From G963674685 sp963674685 (lineage in GTDB: Bacteria > Lernaellota > Lernaellaia > JACKCT01): a stretch of DNA of 64,000 nt. Position numbers and translations under genes: made by a program. How positions within the stretch are numbered: position 1 is the first letter of the stretch; every line of letters starts with the position of its first letter. The stretch covers positions 620,001 to 684,000 of the forward strand of contig CAXXWT010000003.1 in NCBI GenBank assembly GCA_963674685.2, in the 5' to 3' direction. Below, piece after piece: positions 37,127 to 46,006 of this stretch. The notes below the pieces were generated by a model that saw only the letters and a program-made list of their open reading frames with translations, made no database searches and was not told where the DNA came from.

Positions 37127-39862
37127 TCAGGGTCTGGCCTGTCGACGTCTAACCTTGTCGGAGCCCATCGGCTCGCCGTCTCTGAGTTTTTCCACTTTGA
37201 CCGCGCAGGCCTTATATTCCCACGTTTTGGATATCGGATCGCAAACGTCATTGGTCAGCACGTTGCCGCAGGCGTCGGCGAAATGGAAACTGGTCCAGAC
37301 AATGCCCTTGGGCGAACGTTCCGTAACCCACGCCCGCAGTTCGATGGAGCCGCGGCGCGTCGTCGCTTTAATCCAATCCCCGTTTTTGACGCCGAGCTGC
37401 TCGGAATCTTCGGGGCTCATTTCCAGCCACTCTTCGCCGCAGAGCTCATGAATGCCCTTGCAGTGATGAGTTTGCACGGTGTGGTAATGCCAGAGGCGCC
37501 GGCCCGTGGACAACCACAGAGGATACTCGTCGTTGACTAACTCAGCCGGTCCACGATGCTCCAGGGCGACAAATTTACCCTTGCCGCATACGAAGCAGCC
37601 ATCTTTGTGCAAGAAGGGGGTGCCGATATGGCATGAATCGGTGCACGGCCATTGCAGGCCGATGTCGTCGATGCGGTCGTATGTAATGCCGCAATACGCG
37701 GGACCGAGGGTGCGGATCTCTTCCCAGATATCCTCGGCTTTCTCGTAACTCATGTCGTAGCCCATGCGCTTGGCCAGTTCGCCAAGAACCCACCAGTGGC
37801 TTCTCGCCTCGCCCTGAGGCTCGATCACTTTGCGCACGCGCTGCACGCGTCGTTCGGTGTTCGTGAATGTGCCGTCTTCTTCCGCCCAGGATGTATCCGG
37901 GAAGATCACATCCGCGTAAGGGCAGGTCTCGTTGTAAAAGATTTCGCCGACGACGACGAATTCGCATTTTTCCAGGATTTTTTTCGTGTGAGCCATGTTC
38001 GGCTCGGACATCACGATGTTTTCGCCGTAAACGTAAAGCGATTTGACCACGTCTTCCATTATGCCATCGAACATCTCGGGAATCGTCATGCCGATTTTGT
38101 CGTCCAGATCAGTGCCCCAGGCCTTTTCGAACTTCTCGTGCGCCTTGGGGTCGTTCACTTTCTGATAGGACTGATAAACGTTGGGAAGCGCGCCCATGTC
38201 GCAGGCGCCCTGGACGTTGTTCTGGCCGCGCAGAGGATTGACGCCGCCGGCGTATTTTCCCACGTTGCCCAGAACCATCTGGAGGTTTGCCGTGCTGCGC
38301 ACGTTGTCCACGCCGTGAACGTGTTCCGTGATGCCCAGCGTATAGACTAAGGAGATGGTGTCGCCGAATGTGCCCAGTTCGCGAGCCACATCCTTGAGCA
38401 TATCGACGGGCACGCCCGTGATCTCGGATGTCCGCTCCAGGGTGTAGGAATCGACGGTCTTCATCATCTCGTCGAAGCCTTCGGTGTTGTTTTCAATGTA
38501 TTCCTTGGCGTGCCAGCCGTTGGCGACGATTTCCCGAATCAAACCGTTGATGTAGGCCACGTCCGTGCCGGGTTTGATCTGAATGTACTTGTCCGCCCAG
38601 AGGCTGATATCCACGCGGCGAGGATCGGAAACGAAAATCCTCGCACCCTTCTTTTTCGCGCGCTTCATGTAATACGAAATGACCGGATGGGCTTCCGTTG
38701 TGTTGGAGCCGATGATGAACAGGAATTTTGCGTCCTCAATTTCCCCAATGCTGTTGGTCATAGCACCGGAGCCGAAAGATGCCGCCAGACCGGCGACGGT
38801 TGGAGCGTGTCAAGTACGGGCGCAATGATCCGTGTTGTTTGTTTTCATCACCGCCCTTGTAAACTTCATCATCGCGTAGTTGTTCTCGTTGGTCGTGCGA
38901 GCGCAACTGATCGACGCGAAAGATCGGTGACCGTGTTTTTCCTTGATCTCGGTCAGACGTTTCGCCGTGTAGTCCAGGGCTTCTTCCCACGACACTTCCA
39001 CGTGCTTGCCGTCCTTTTTGATCATGGGGCTTTTCAGGCGCTTGGGGCTCGAAGGGAAGTCATAGCCGAATCGGCCCTTGACGCAAAGCATGCCGTCGTT
39101 GGGCGGATAGCCTTCCCGGCCGTCGACGCGGACAATCTTGTTGCTTCTGGGATCCACGTGAAGCACGAGTTGGCAGCCGACGCCGCAATAGGGGCAGGTG
39201 GTGACGTGCTTTTCCAGTTCCCATTCGCGACCGGTATTGATGGCTTTCTTTTCAATGATGGCCGCCGTGGGACAAAGCTGCACGCATTCACCGCACTGCA
39301 CGCACGAGCTTTCCGCCATGGGAATGCCGTAGTCGCATACGACGGTGGTCGCGTAACCGCGTTGCGAAAGCGTCAGAACGTTATTGCCGACCACGTTGTG
39401 ACAGGCTTCGACGCAGCGTCCGCACTGGATGCATTTGTTGGGATTCATCACGATCATGGGCGAAGAACCGTCCATCGGGCGCGGATCCTCTTTCACGACC
39501 TCGTATTGTTTGATTCCCAGCCAGTACGCCGCATCCTGCAGTTCGCAACGTCCGTTGGATTCGCAGACCATGCAGTTGTGGTGGCCGTTGCTGATGAGGT
39601 TTTCAACGATCACCTTCCTGGCCTGCATCACGAGGGCGGTTTGCGTCTGCACGACCATGCCGTCGGCCGCCGGAACGGAACAGGATGTCTGAAGTCCGCG
39701 CATCCCTTCGATTTCGACGATGCACGTTCTGCAGCGGCTGGCGGCGCCGGTTTTGCGGTGCCAGCAGAGTGTGGGAATATAAATTCCGTTTTCTCGCGCT
39801 ACGTCGAGAACAGTCTGGCCCTCCTTAAAGGTCAGTTCCCGACCGTCCATAGTAAGTTTCAT
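37127..39862 (-). CDS. fdhA: formate dehydrogenase catalytic subunit, selenoprotein
   Basis: One 911-residue protein read through an in-frame TGA at 38812-38810, which encodes selenocysteine 351 in the sequence HCART-Sec-HAPTVAGLA, exactly where formate dehydrogenases have Sec or Cys. A SECIS hairpin follows. Order: NuoG-type [2Fe-2S] (Cys33, 44, 47, 61), His/Cys3 [4Fe-4S] region, two ferredoxin [4Fe-4S] motifs (CIQCGRCVEACHN, CVQCGECVQLCPTAA), CPYCGVGC [4Fe-4S], then bis-molybdopterin domains to the C terminus. AAAGGAAG precedes the ATG. It oxidises formate or reduces CO2 with Mo or W; together with the NuoE/NuoF-like genes it forms a cytoplasmic NAD-linked complex. Standard gene calling would split it in two. 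Confidence 0.95.
38781..38812 (-). promoter_or_regulatory. UGA-Sec codon and bacterial SECIS element
   Basis: Twelve bases after the UGA (38812-38810) a stem GTCGCC/GGCGGC (38797-38781, one G-U pair) closes a GGTCT loop. The same GGUCU loop at nearly the same distance is found in the E. coli fdhF SECIS, where SelB binds. This shows the host must make selenocysteine. Confidence 0.88.
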
Positions 39863-39912
39863 TTCACTTCCTTTGCAAAGAGGTGGTTAAATTGACTTTT
39901 GATGTGAAAATA

Positions 39913-39928
39913 AGCGGCTTTATGACCA
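39913..39928 (-). promoter_or_regulatory. weak sigma-54-like promoter before fdhA
   Basis: The minus strand has TGG and CCGCT with GG and GC 12 bases apart, about 50 bases before the start codon. Spacing fits sigma-54, but only the core bases match. The 39863-40180 gap shows no other feature. Confidence 0.22.
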
Positions 39929-40180
39929 TTTTTGCCATATCGGTAATTTTCATTTCGCACATATTTTCTTGCCGTCTGCATCTTCGAAAAAATGAACGAT
40001 TCGCCGACCGAAATTCGGGCTTAAAATCCATCCATTTAAGTGAGAAAAAGCGAACGGGCCACAACTTTAGCACTCTATTGTTTGCGAATCAATCCTCTTA
40101 AGGCTTACAAGAGCATCCTGGATCGGAGCTAAAATACAAAGTCTTGAGAAACGCAAGGGAAGGCTGATAGGAAGTTTTTT

Positions 40181-40240
40181 GGTTCTTCGAGGATTACCGT
40201 ACTTCATCATGAAATGAAGTACGGTAATCTACGAAGAACC
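40181..40240. repeat. 60-bp near-perfect hairpin element
   Basis: Two 27-base arms starting GGTTCTTCG match with two mismatches around a six-base loop. The GGTTCTTCG end resembles the tips of ISL3-family elements, so this may be two abutting IS ends (a minimal MITE). No target duplication is evident. Confidence 0.7.
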
Positions 40241-40249
40241 ACTTTTAAG

Positions 40250-40470
40250 ATTGTTAATATGGTTGTCTTTTTTCCGCTAATAAGCTCCAATCCGGCCGGA
40301 ACGATCAGCGTGAGATCCACTTCATCAAAATCCCTGAGCGCCTCGATATTCAGGACCAGCGTGACGGATTCGCCGATCTTCATTCAGCTTCCCATCGAGT
40401 TTTCCGCCTTCATTGCCAATATGATTCCCGAAGGCCCTTGCCTGGTTCCGAAGTGCAACTCGTGACGGTG
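40250..40470 (-). pseudogene. fragment of a secreted or surface protein gene
   Basis: The minus strand encodes SVTLVLNIEALRDFDEVDLT followed by LIVPAGLELISG, an extracellular beta-sandwich type segment, with HELHFGTRQGPSGIILAMKA before it in the same frame but separated by an in-frame TGA. No SECIS-like hairpin follows that codon and there is no start signal. The fragment stops at the 60-bp hairpin element, so it looks like gene debris. Confidence 0.4.
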
Positions 40471-40471
40471 A

Positions 40472-41833
40472 TCAGGGGCAGAGGGTTCCCCCCCGCTTTT
40501 CCACCACCTTCGTTGCGTTTTCTTTCCCAAGGCTTGGAATGACAAAATCCGAATCAGGGTGTGAGAACTTGGTCCAATTAGGCAGAACAGGGACACACCC
40601 GGCTTCTTTCGCCTTTTTCACAACCTCGTCTTTGTTCGGGAAATAGGCGTGAACCGGCCGACCGAAACCATCTGTTACGGAGAGTTTGTTTGATAAAGCG
40701 ACACGGCTGAAATAAACCGTCTGGCCGATGAGAATCAGGGAAAGAATGACGATTCCGACCTTTACCCATGGTTTTGTGTTTGCCTGGATAAATGCAACAG
40801 CAGCAATGGTCGAACAGATCAGCGCCGGGGCAAAATAGCGATAGGAATAGAAAGTATCTGAAAGGAAGCTTGGCAGGTAGCCAAAAAAGAGAAGGCCTGG
40901 CAAAAGTAGCAGGAGCAGGGAAAGGCTTCTTCGATGTTTGATGAAAAATCCAAGGCCGACAGCGAGAAAACAGAGGGTCGGAAATGACATGAACAGGCGG
41001 ACCAGGAGTCGCCGAAAATCTCCTGCTGTCCCCAAATCCAAAAACTGCGTGGCTTCTCCTCGAAAGAAAATCAAACCGAATCCGCCGATGTAGTTGCCCG
41101 GGTCGAGGAGATAGCTTGCCAGGTTCCCCAAAAAAAGCCCTGCCGTCCCTGCCGCAAGGAAGGTCCATAACTCTTTTCTTGGGGATTTTTTGTCAAAGAA
41201 TGAAAAAAGAAAAACGATTCCGGTCGCCACAAGGAAAAGGATCGTCCATTCATTTCGGCCCATTCCAAATAAAAAGACGGATGAACCGAAAAAGAGAATA
41301 TGGGATTTTCGAATCTTTTCAGCTCTTGCTGCTGCTGCAATGGCAAGGACCGGGAGCCCGGTCATGAGAATCCCGACGCTTCCATCAAGTCGGGTCATGA
41401 TGGAGGAAGCGATTGCCATGGGGGTTATGGCCGCTGCAAAGATCAGCAGGATTTGACAAGGACTTGTGTTTGAAAGGGCCCTTCGAAAGAGGATCAGAAA
41501 AAGCAGAAGCCAGATGAAAAGCTGGAAAGATGAAAAGGCAAAGCGCACGCGGCTTATTTTTTGATCGGTGTTTAAAAACGAGGTGTCGGATAAGAGGTTG
41601 GAAAGGCTTCCGGCGCCAGAAAGCAATTCATAAAGCATGGCCGGGTGGTTGTCCGGGGCCAGAACCTCTTTGCCCTTAACTTTGGCGATTAATGCATAGT
41701 TCGGGCCTTTGGTCTGGGAGTAAAAGAGGTTTGCGAAAATTCCTTCTTCGCCAATGACCGGGTGGGAATAAAAGGGCAGACGGAGAGCAATGAAAATCAG
41801 GATGAAGAGAATCAGAATGATGATTTTCTTCAG
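40472..41833 (-). CDS. GT-C (GT39-like) membrane glycosyltransferase
   Basis: The hydrophobic product has about ten helices. Conserved GT-C features appear only when the frame is read upstream of the ATG at 41638: FYSHPVIGEEGIFANLFYSQ supplies the first-loop Asp/Glu site, followed by LAPDNHPAMLYELL. No ATG starts this extension; a CTG at 41833 is preceded by AAAGGGG at seven bases. Alternatively a base is missing and the ATG at 41853 is the start. With CTG it is 453 residues. Such enzymes transfer sugars from lipid carriers to proteins or lipid A outside the membrane. It is isolated, and richer in Phe/Lys codons than its neighbours. Confidence 0.65.
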   Translation of the reverse strand: MKKIIILILFILIFIALRLPFYSHPVIGEEGIFANLFYSQTKGPNYALIAKVKGKEVLAPDNHPAMLYELLSGAGSLSNLLSDTSFLNTDQKISRVRFAFSSFQLFIWLLLFLILFRRALSNTSPCQILLIFAAAITPMAIASSIMTRLDGSVGILMTGLPVLAIAAAARAEKIRKSHILFFGSSVFLFGMGRNEWTILFLVATGIVFLFSFFDKKSPRKELWTFLAAGTAGLFLGNLASYLLDPGNYIGGFGLIFFRGEATQFLDLGTAGDFRRLLVRLFMSFPTLCFLAVGLGFFIKHRRSLSLLLLLLPGLLFFGYLPSFLSDTFYSYRYFAPALICSTIAAVAFIQANTKPWVKVGIVILSLILIGQTVYFSRVALSNKLSVTDGFGRPVHAYFPNKDEVVKKAKEAGCVPVLPNWTKFSHPDSDFVIPSLGKENATKVVEKRGGTLCP

Positions 41834-42146
41834 GGTGCGTCCCCTTTCAACATTTTATCTTTCTACGCCCCAAAAGCAAGCTTTCATGTATTGGCCAACA
41901 GCGCCGGACCAGTTGCGTGGTTGCGTTTGTTTAGGAATTTCAGACAAGTAACGGAAAGTCAAGTCTTTAATGAGAGCATGCCAAAGACAAAACGAGTTGT
42001 CCGGTTTTCGTACCGGATCGCGAAGATTCGCTCCATGTCCAGTCCTTTTTTATGGACGAAAAAGCTTTTCAAAAACACCGGAAGGTTTATGATTTCAGTG
42101 AAAAAACGGCCGGATTAAAACGGCCCGATGACGCAAAGGCATCGTC

Positions 42147-43916
42147 ATGGATAAAAATTCGGATTCTTTCCGTTTGCACCGCGCGTATAAAGAGAATTCC
42201 CTGCGCCGCGTGTTTCTGTTTTCCCTGGCGCTCATTATCATTCTTCCCGCAATTCCCCTGGCTCTTGCCACCAATATGATCTACCGGCAGGAAGTTCAGC
42301 GCGTGGAATTGCAGCTTCAGGAGACCAATCATCAAATTGCCCAACTCGCTGCACGGAGTTTAAGCGGTCTATTACGGAATCTGGCAGAAGCCGCATCCGA
42401 ATCAGAAATCGATTCCAAAAATCTGATCAGTTTGCCGATTCAATACTGGCTTGGGGTTGACAAAAACGGACTCATCACACACTCGACCATTCGTGATTTG
42501 CCGGCGGGGCAAAGCCTGCCGGAATCTCTGCGGGTCCCCTGGAAACGCATCGAGAGCTGGTCCGACGCCGGATTCGAAGTCAGCGATATGACGAAGCTTC
42601 CTTTTATGCCGCAAGCGGTGATTTTCATGCGTGTATTCATGCCGGATCAGTCCGTTCGGATATTATCCTTGGACCCTCTTCACCTTCATCAGTTTCTCAC
42701 CTCCAAATTCGATTCCTTCGTCAATCGCCACGTATACGCCGTGGACCCGGCGGGGCGTCCCATTTTCTATTCCAATATCCAGTTGATGTCCCGGGATTCG
42801 GTTCTTTCGAAAAATCCTCCCGTCAAGGCTTTCATCGAAGCGAAAAGCGGCCCCGTCCGCTACGTCAGCGTGGTGTCGGGCGCTCAGCGCGTCGGATACG
42901 TGCTTCCCATGAAGGAAACGGGCTGGGGGATGATCGTGAGCGCGGACATCGGCGGCCGGCTGCTGGAATTAAGGCAGAGAATGTCCTGGCTCCTGGTTCA
43001 TTTTATAATCTCCTGCGTTTTCGCGGCTTTGGTCGTCGTGTATTTCAGCCGCAGGGTCGTCGATCCCTTGATCGCCATGACGAAGCGGATTCGCGAGGCC
43101 CGGGGGTTTGAAAAAGAGCCTTTTCGCCTCGAAGGTATAAAGGGTGGACTGCTTGAGCTGAATCTTCTGGTTCGCGAGTTCAACGAGCACAACAAAAAAA
43201 TCTGGGAAGCGGAGCAGGAAGCCATTCAGACCGAAAAGATCGCCACGCTGGGCGAACTGACGGCGGGGCTGGCTCACGAGATCGGCACTCCGCTGAACGT
43301 GATGCGCGGCAACGCGCAATACCTCATGCGCAAGCTGCCCGAGGATTCCCCGGATCGCGAAATTTTAGGAAAAATCATCACGCAGACCGGCCGAATCGCC
43401 GATTTGATCCGCAATATGCTGGATGTGGCGCGGACGGATACGGCGTCGCCGGTCAGCGTGGATATCAACCGCGTTCTCGAAAAGTGCGTGAACATGGCCC
43501 GGGAAATTCATCCCGGCGTCAAATTCCACGTGACGCTTAACCGGGACCTGCCGAAACCCGCGGGTTATCCAAGGCGCCTGGAGCATGCATTTTTAAACAT
43601 TATCTTTAACGGCTGCCAGGCCGTAAGCGACGACGGCAATCTGTGGATCAAAAGCAGCCGGAAAGACGGCGGCGAGTGCGTGGTAGTCAGCATCGAAGAC
43701 GACGGCTGCGGCATCGCCCCGGAAGACCTTCCCCGAATCATGCAACCGTTTTTTTCCACGAAGGGTTCGGGGAAAGGAACCGGGCTGGGGCTGGCTCTTG
43801 TGGATCGGGTCGTTCGCGAACATAAAGGAAGCATTCGCGCAAGCAGCAAGGTGAATGTTGGCACGTATTTTGAACTCACCCTGCCCACAGACGAACGAAA
43901 CGAGGATATCCCGTGA
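42147..43916 (+). CDS. membrane histidine kinase (Cache-HAMP), pair of the NtrC-type regulator
   Basis: The 589-residue kinase has a helix at about 25-45, an extracytoplasmic Cache-type domain, a second helix at about 285-308, HAMP, a HisKA box GLAHEIGTPLNVM with His377, and an ATPase with NIIFNGCQAVSDD and GSGKGTGLGLALVDRVV. Its stop overlaps the regulator start, so the two are coupled. It likely senses a periplasmic ligand, possibly a carboxylate as in DctB, and phosphorylates the regulator. The 313 bases between it and the glycosyltransferase show no clear promoter; a small hairpin (ATGACG/CGTCAT) lies just before the ATG. Confidence 0.9.
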   Translation: MDKNSDSFRLHRAYKENSLRRVFLFSLALIIILPAIPLALATNMIYRQEVQRVELQLQETNHQIAQLAARSLSGLLRNLAEAASESEIDSKNLISLPIQYWLGVDKNGLITHSTIRDLPAGQSLPESLRVPWKRIESWSDAGFEVSDMTKLPFMPQAVIFMRVFMPDQSVRILSLDPLHLHQFLTSKFDSFVNRHVYAVDPAGRPIFYSNIQLMSRDSVLSKNPPVKAFIEAKSGPVRYVSVVSGAQRVGYVLPMKETGWGMIVSADIGGRLLELRQRMSWLLVHFIISCVFAALVVVYFSRRVVDPLIAMTKRIREARGFEKEPFRLEGIKGGLLELNLLVREFNEHNKKIWEAEQEAIQTEKIATLGELTAGLAHEIGTPLNVMRGNAQYLMRKLPEDSPDREILGKIITQTGRIADLIRNMLDVARTDTASPVSVDINRVLEKCVNMAREIHPGVKFHVTLNRDLPKPAGYPRRLEHAFLNIIFNGCQAVSDDGNLWIKSSRKDGGECVVVSIEDDGCGIAPEDLPRIMQPFFSTKGSGKGTGLGLALVDRVVREHKGSIRASSKVNVGTYFELTLPTDERNEDIP

Positions 43917-45289
43917 GTCAAAACAACAATACAGAAAATATTCCGGTCACCATACTGGTCGCGGAAGACGATCAGGAGATGATGGAACTGCTCAACCGGA
44001 TTTTGAGCGAAGAAGGCTACCAGGTCATCGGAGCAAAAAACGGCCGGGAAGCCGTGCAGCGAATCGAGCAGGGCCGCTTCGACATCGTTTTAACCGATTT
44101 GAAAATGCCCGGCGCCTCCGGCCTGGACGTTTTGAGAAAAGCCAGGTCCAGAACGCTTTTTCAGCCCGTCGTATTGATGACGGCGTTCGGCACGGTGGAT
44201 TCCGCGGTGCTGGCCATGAAGGAGGGCGCCTATTCATATATTAAAAAGCCCTTTGACATCGACCAGCTTCTGAGCCTGCTGGCGGAAATCGCCGCGCAGG
44301 TGCGCCTCAAGAAAAAAGCGGAATCCATGGCGGAGGTTGACGGAGAGCTTTCGGCTTTTCCCATCGTGTTTCGAAGCCAGCCTTTTCAGAAAGTCATACG
44401 CCTGGTTCATGAAGTGGCTCCGAGCAACGCGTCGGTGCTGATTTTTGGGGAAAGCGGAACGGGCAAGGAGTTGATCGCCCGGGAAGTGCATCGCCACAGC
44501 CTGCGCCGGGACAAGGCTTTCATTGCAGTGGACGCAAACGCCATTCCGGAAACCCTCTTGGAGTCGGAGCTGTTCGGCCATATCAAGGGATCTTTCACCG
44601 GCGCGGGAAAGGACAAAGTCGGGATTATCGAGCAGGCCGATTCCGGGACTCTTTTTCTGGACGAGATCGGGAATCTGAACCTTGCGGTGCAGTCCAAGCT
44701 TCTCAGATTTTTGCAGGAACGCAAACTTCGGCGCGTGGGAGATCGCGAGCAGCGGCCGGTGGACGTGCGGCTTATCGCGGCGACCAATCAGGATCTGGAA
44801 ACGATGATGACCGAAGGCAAATTCAGAGACGATCTGTTCTATCGGCTTTCCGTAATCTATTTGAAGATTCCCCCGCTGCGCGACCGCCGGGAGGATATCG
44901 CCCCGCTGGCTTTTCACTTCCTCCGAAAATTCAACCAGGGCTTCAAAGTGGAGGGATTTCGCCCGGAAGTCATCGATCTTCTGGTCGACTATCATTGGCC
45001 CGGCAACGTCCGCCAACTGGAAAACGCCGTTGAACATGCCGTGATTTTAAGAAAGGCCGGGCTGATTCAAAAACGCGATCTGCCGGAATGGCTCCATTCG
45101 GACCACGCGGAAACTCCGCGGGACTCCCGCTCGCTCGATCTTGTGGAAAAGGACCACATCCTCCACGTTCTCGATCAGTGCGGCGAAAATAAAAGCCGCG
45201 CCGCGAAAATCCTCGGCATCAACCGGCGGACTCTGGCCCGCAAGCTGACCGGCTACGGCATTCAAAGCAGCGACGACGAAACCGATTGA
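43913..45289 (+). CDS. NtrC-family sigma-54 response regulator
   Basis: It starts with a GTG at 43913 overlapping the kinase stop. The 458 residues give a receiver (phosphoacceptor Asp62 in TDLKMPG, Lys in IKKPF), an AAA+ domain with Walker A GESGTGKE, a sigma-54 loop reading GSFTGA in place of GAFTGA, Walker B SGTLFLDEIGN, and a Fis-type helix-turn-helix (RAAKILGINRRTLARKL). Phosphorylation by the coupled kinase should allow it to open sigma-54 promoters. Candidate targets in the window are the sigma-54-like promoters at 45467, 47778 and 54971. The GSFTGA loop occurs in some natural activators but is uncommon. Confidence 0.92.
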   Translation: MSQNNNTENIPVTILVAEDDQEMMELLNRILSEEGYQVIGAKNGREAVQRIEQGRFDIVLTDLKMPGASGLDVLRKARSRTLFQPVVLMTAFGTVDSAVLAMKEGAYSYIKKPFDIDQLLSLLAEIAAQVRLKKKAESMAEVDGELSAFPIVFRSQPFQKVIRLVHEVAPSNASVLIFGESGTGKELIAREVHRHSLRRDKAFIAVDANAIPETLLESELFGHIKGSFTGAGKDKVGIIEQADSGTLFLDEIGNLNLAVQSKLLRFLQERKLRRVGDREQRPVDVRLIAATNQDLETMMTEGKFRDDLFYRLSVIYLKIPPLRDRREDIAPLAFHFLRKFNQGFKVEGFRPEVIDLLVDYHWPGNVRQLENAVEHAVILRKAGLIQKRDLPEWLHSDHAETPRDSRSLDLVEKDHILHVLDQCGENKSRAAKILGINRRTLARKLTGYGIQSSDDETD

Positions 45290-45466
45290 TAAAAACATCG
45301 GTTTTGTCGCTCTTGTTTTTTTTAGCGAATTCCCAAGCGAAACCCACGACCGGACTCGGCCTTGAATACCCGGCTTTCATCTGCTGTGACATTTTGTCTC
45401 TTCTCGGCATACGCCGCCGGGCGGCATCCGCGTATAAGCTGCCATTATCGCGGGAATTTTTTACTT

Positions 45467-45482
45467 TGGTATAAGATTCGCT
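45467..45482 (+). promoter_or_regulatory. possible sigma-54 promoter before the porin unit
   Basis: TGGTATA, four bases, then TCGCT, with GG and GC 12 bases apart. The -24 match is partial. It lies about 95 bases before the 45575 gene. Confidence 0.35.
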
Positions 45483-45574
45483 TTACAACGTTTCGTATCC
45501 GTCGGCGCGTCGCCCGGAATTTGTTTTCAAAGGTTTCATTTGACTATATCTGTGCAAAGAAAGCGGAATCGCTT

Positions 45575-46006
45575 ATGAACATTGTTGTGCTGACCGGCGA
45601 CGCCCCCTGGGCATGCAGCCTGACGGAAAAGATCGACGTCGATGATTGCCGGATCTTCGTCGAAGATGTAAACGCCCCGTCCGATTTTTCACAATTTGCG
45701 GACAATGAGCCTGATGTGTTGCTTGTGGACACGGAAGGTTTCAATCGACAGTCGGAACGCCTTCTACAACAAATAAAGGACCGTTATAAGCTCGTGGAAA
45801 TCATCGTTTTATATACGCCGGATTTTATCGACTCGGCGCTGAAGGCCGTTCGATACGGAGTTTTTGATTTTCTTCCCAAGACCGTTAGTCATGATGTTTT
45901 ATATTTGAAAACATACGCCGCCTGCCAGAGAAAAACGGCGAGCAAACAGCGAATGGAAATTCTGCAAGCCAAGGAGAAAAGCTTTGAAAAAAATATCAAG
46001 CTCTAA
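45575..46006 (+). CDS. degenerate receiver-like protein
   Basis: I start at the ATG at 45575, giving 143 residues beginning MNIVVLTGDAPW. The fold pattern is a CheY-like receiver: Asp49 in VLLVDTEG could be the phosphoacceptor, Thr in VLYTPD and Lys in FLPKTV are present, but the usual acidic pair after strand 1 is reduced to one Asp. A basic helical tail follows. It may be a pseudo-receiver. It overlaps the porin gene by 23 bases, suggesting one transcript. The frame is open well upstream, but there is no start signal there. Confidence 0.6.
   Translation: MNIVVLTGDAPWACSLTEKIDVDDCRIFVEDVNAPSDFSQFADNEPDVLLVDTEGFNRQSERLLQQIKDRYKLVEIIVLYTPDFIDSALKAVRYGVFDFLPKTVSHDVLYLKTYAACQRKTASKQRMEILQAKEKSFEKNIKL

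Noticed and set aside
37127..38761. Separate short formate dehydrogenase gene starting MTNSIGE
   Set aside because: It is the 3' part of fdhA downstream of the UGA-Sec codon, in the same frame.
38510..39895. Long plus-strand frame opposite fdhA
   Set aside because: Antisense shadow; His/Ala/Phe-rich composition typical of the reverse of a conserved gene.
40384..40407. In-frame TGA in the 40.4-kb fragment as a second selenocysteine
   Set aside because: No SECIS-like hairpin follows and the region is gene debris.
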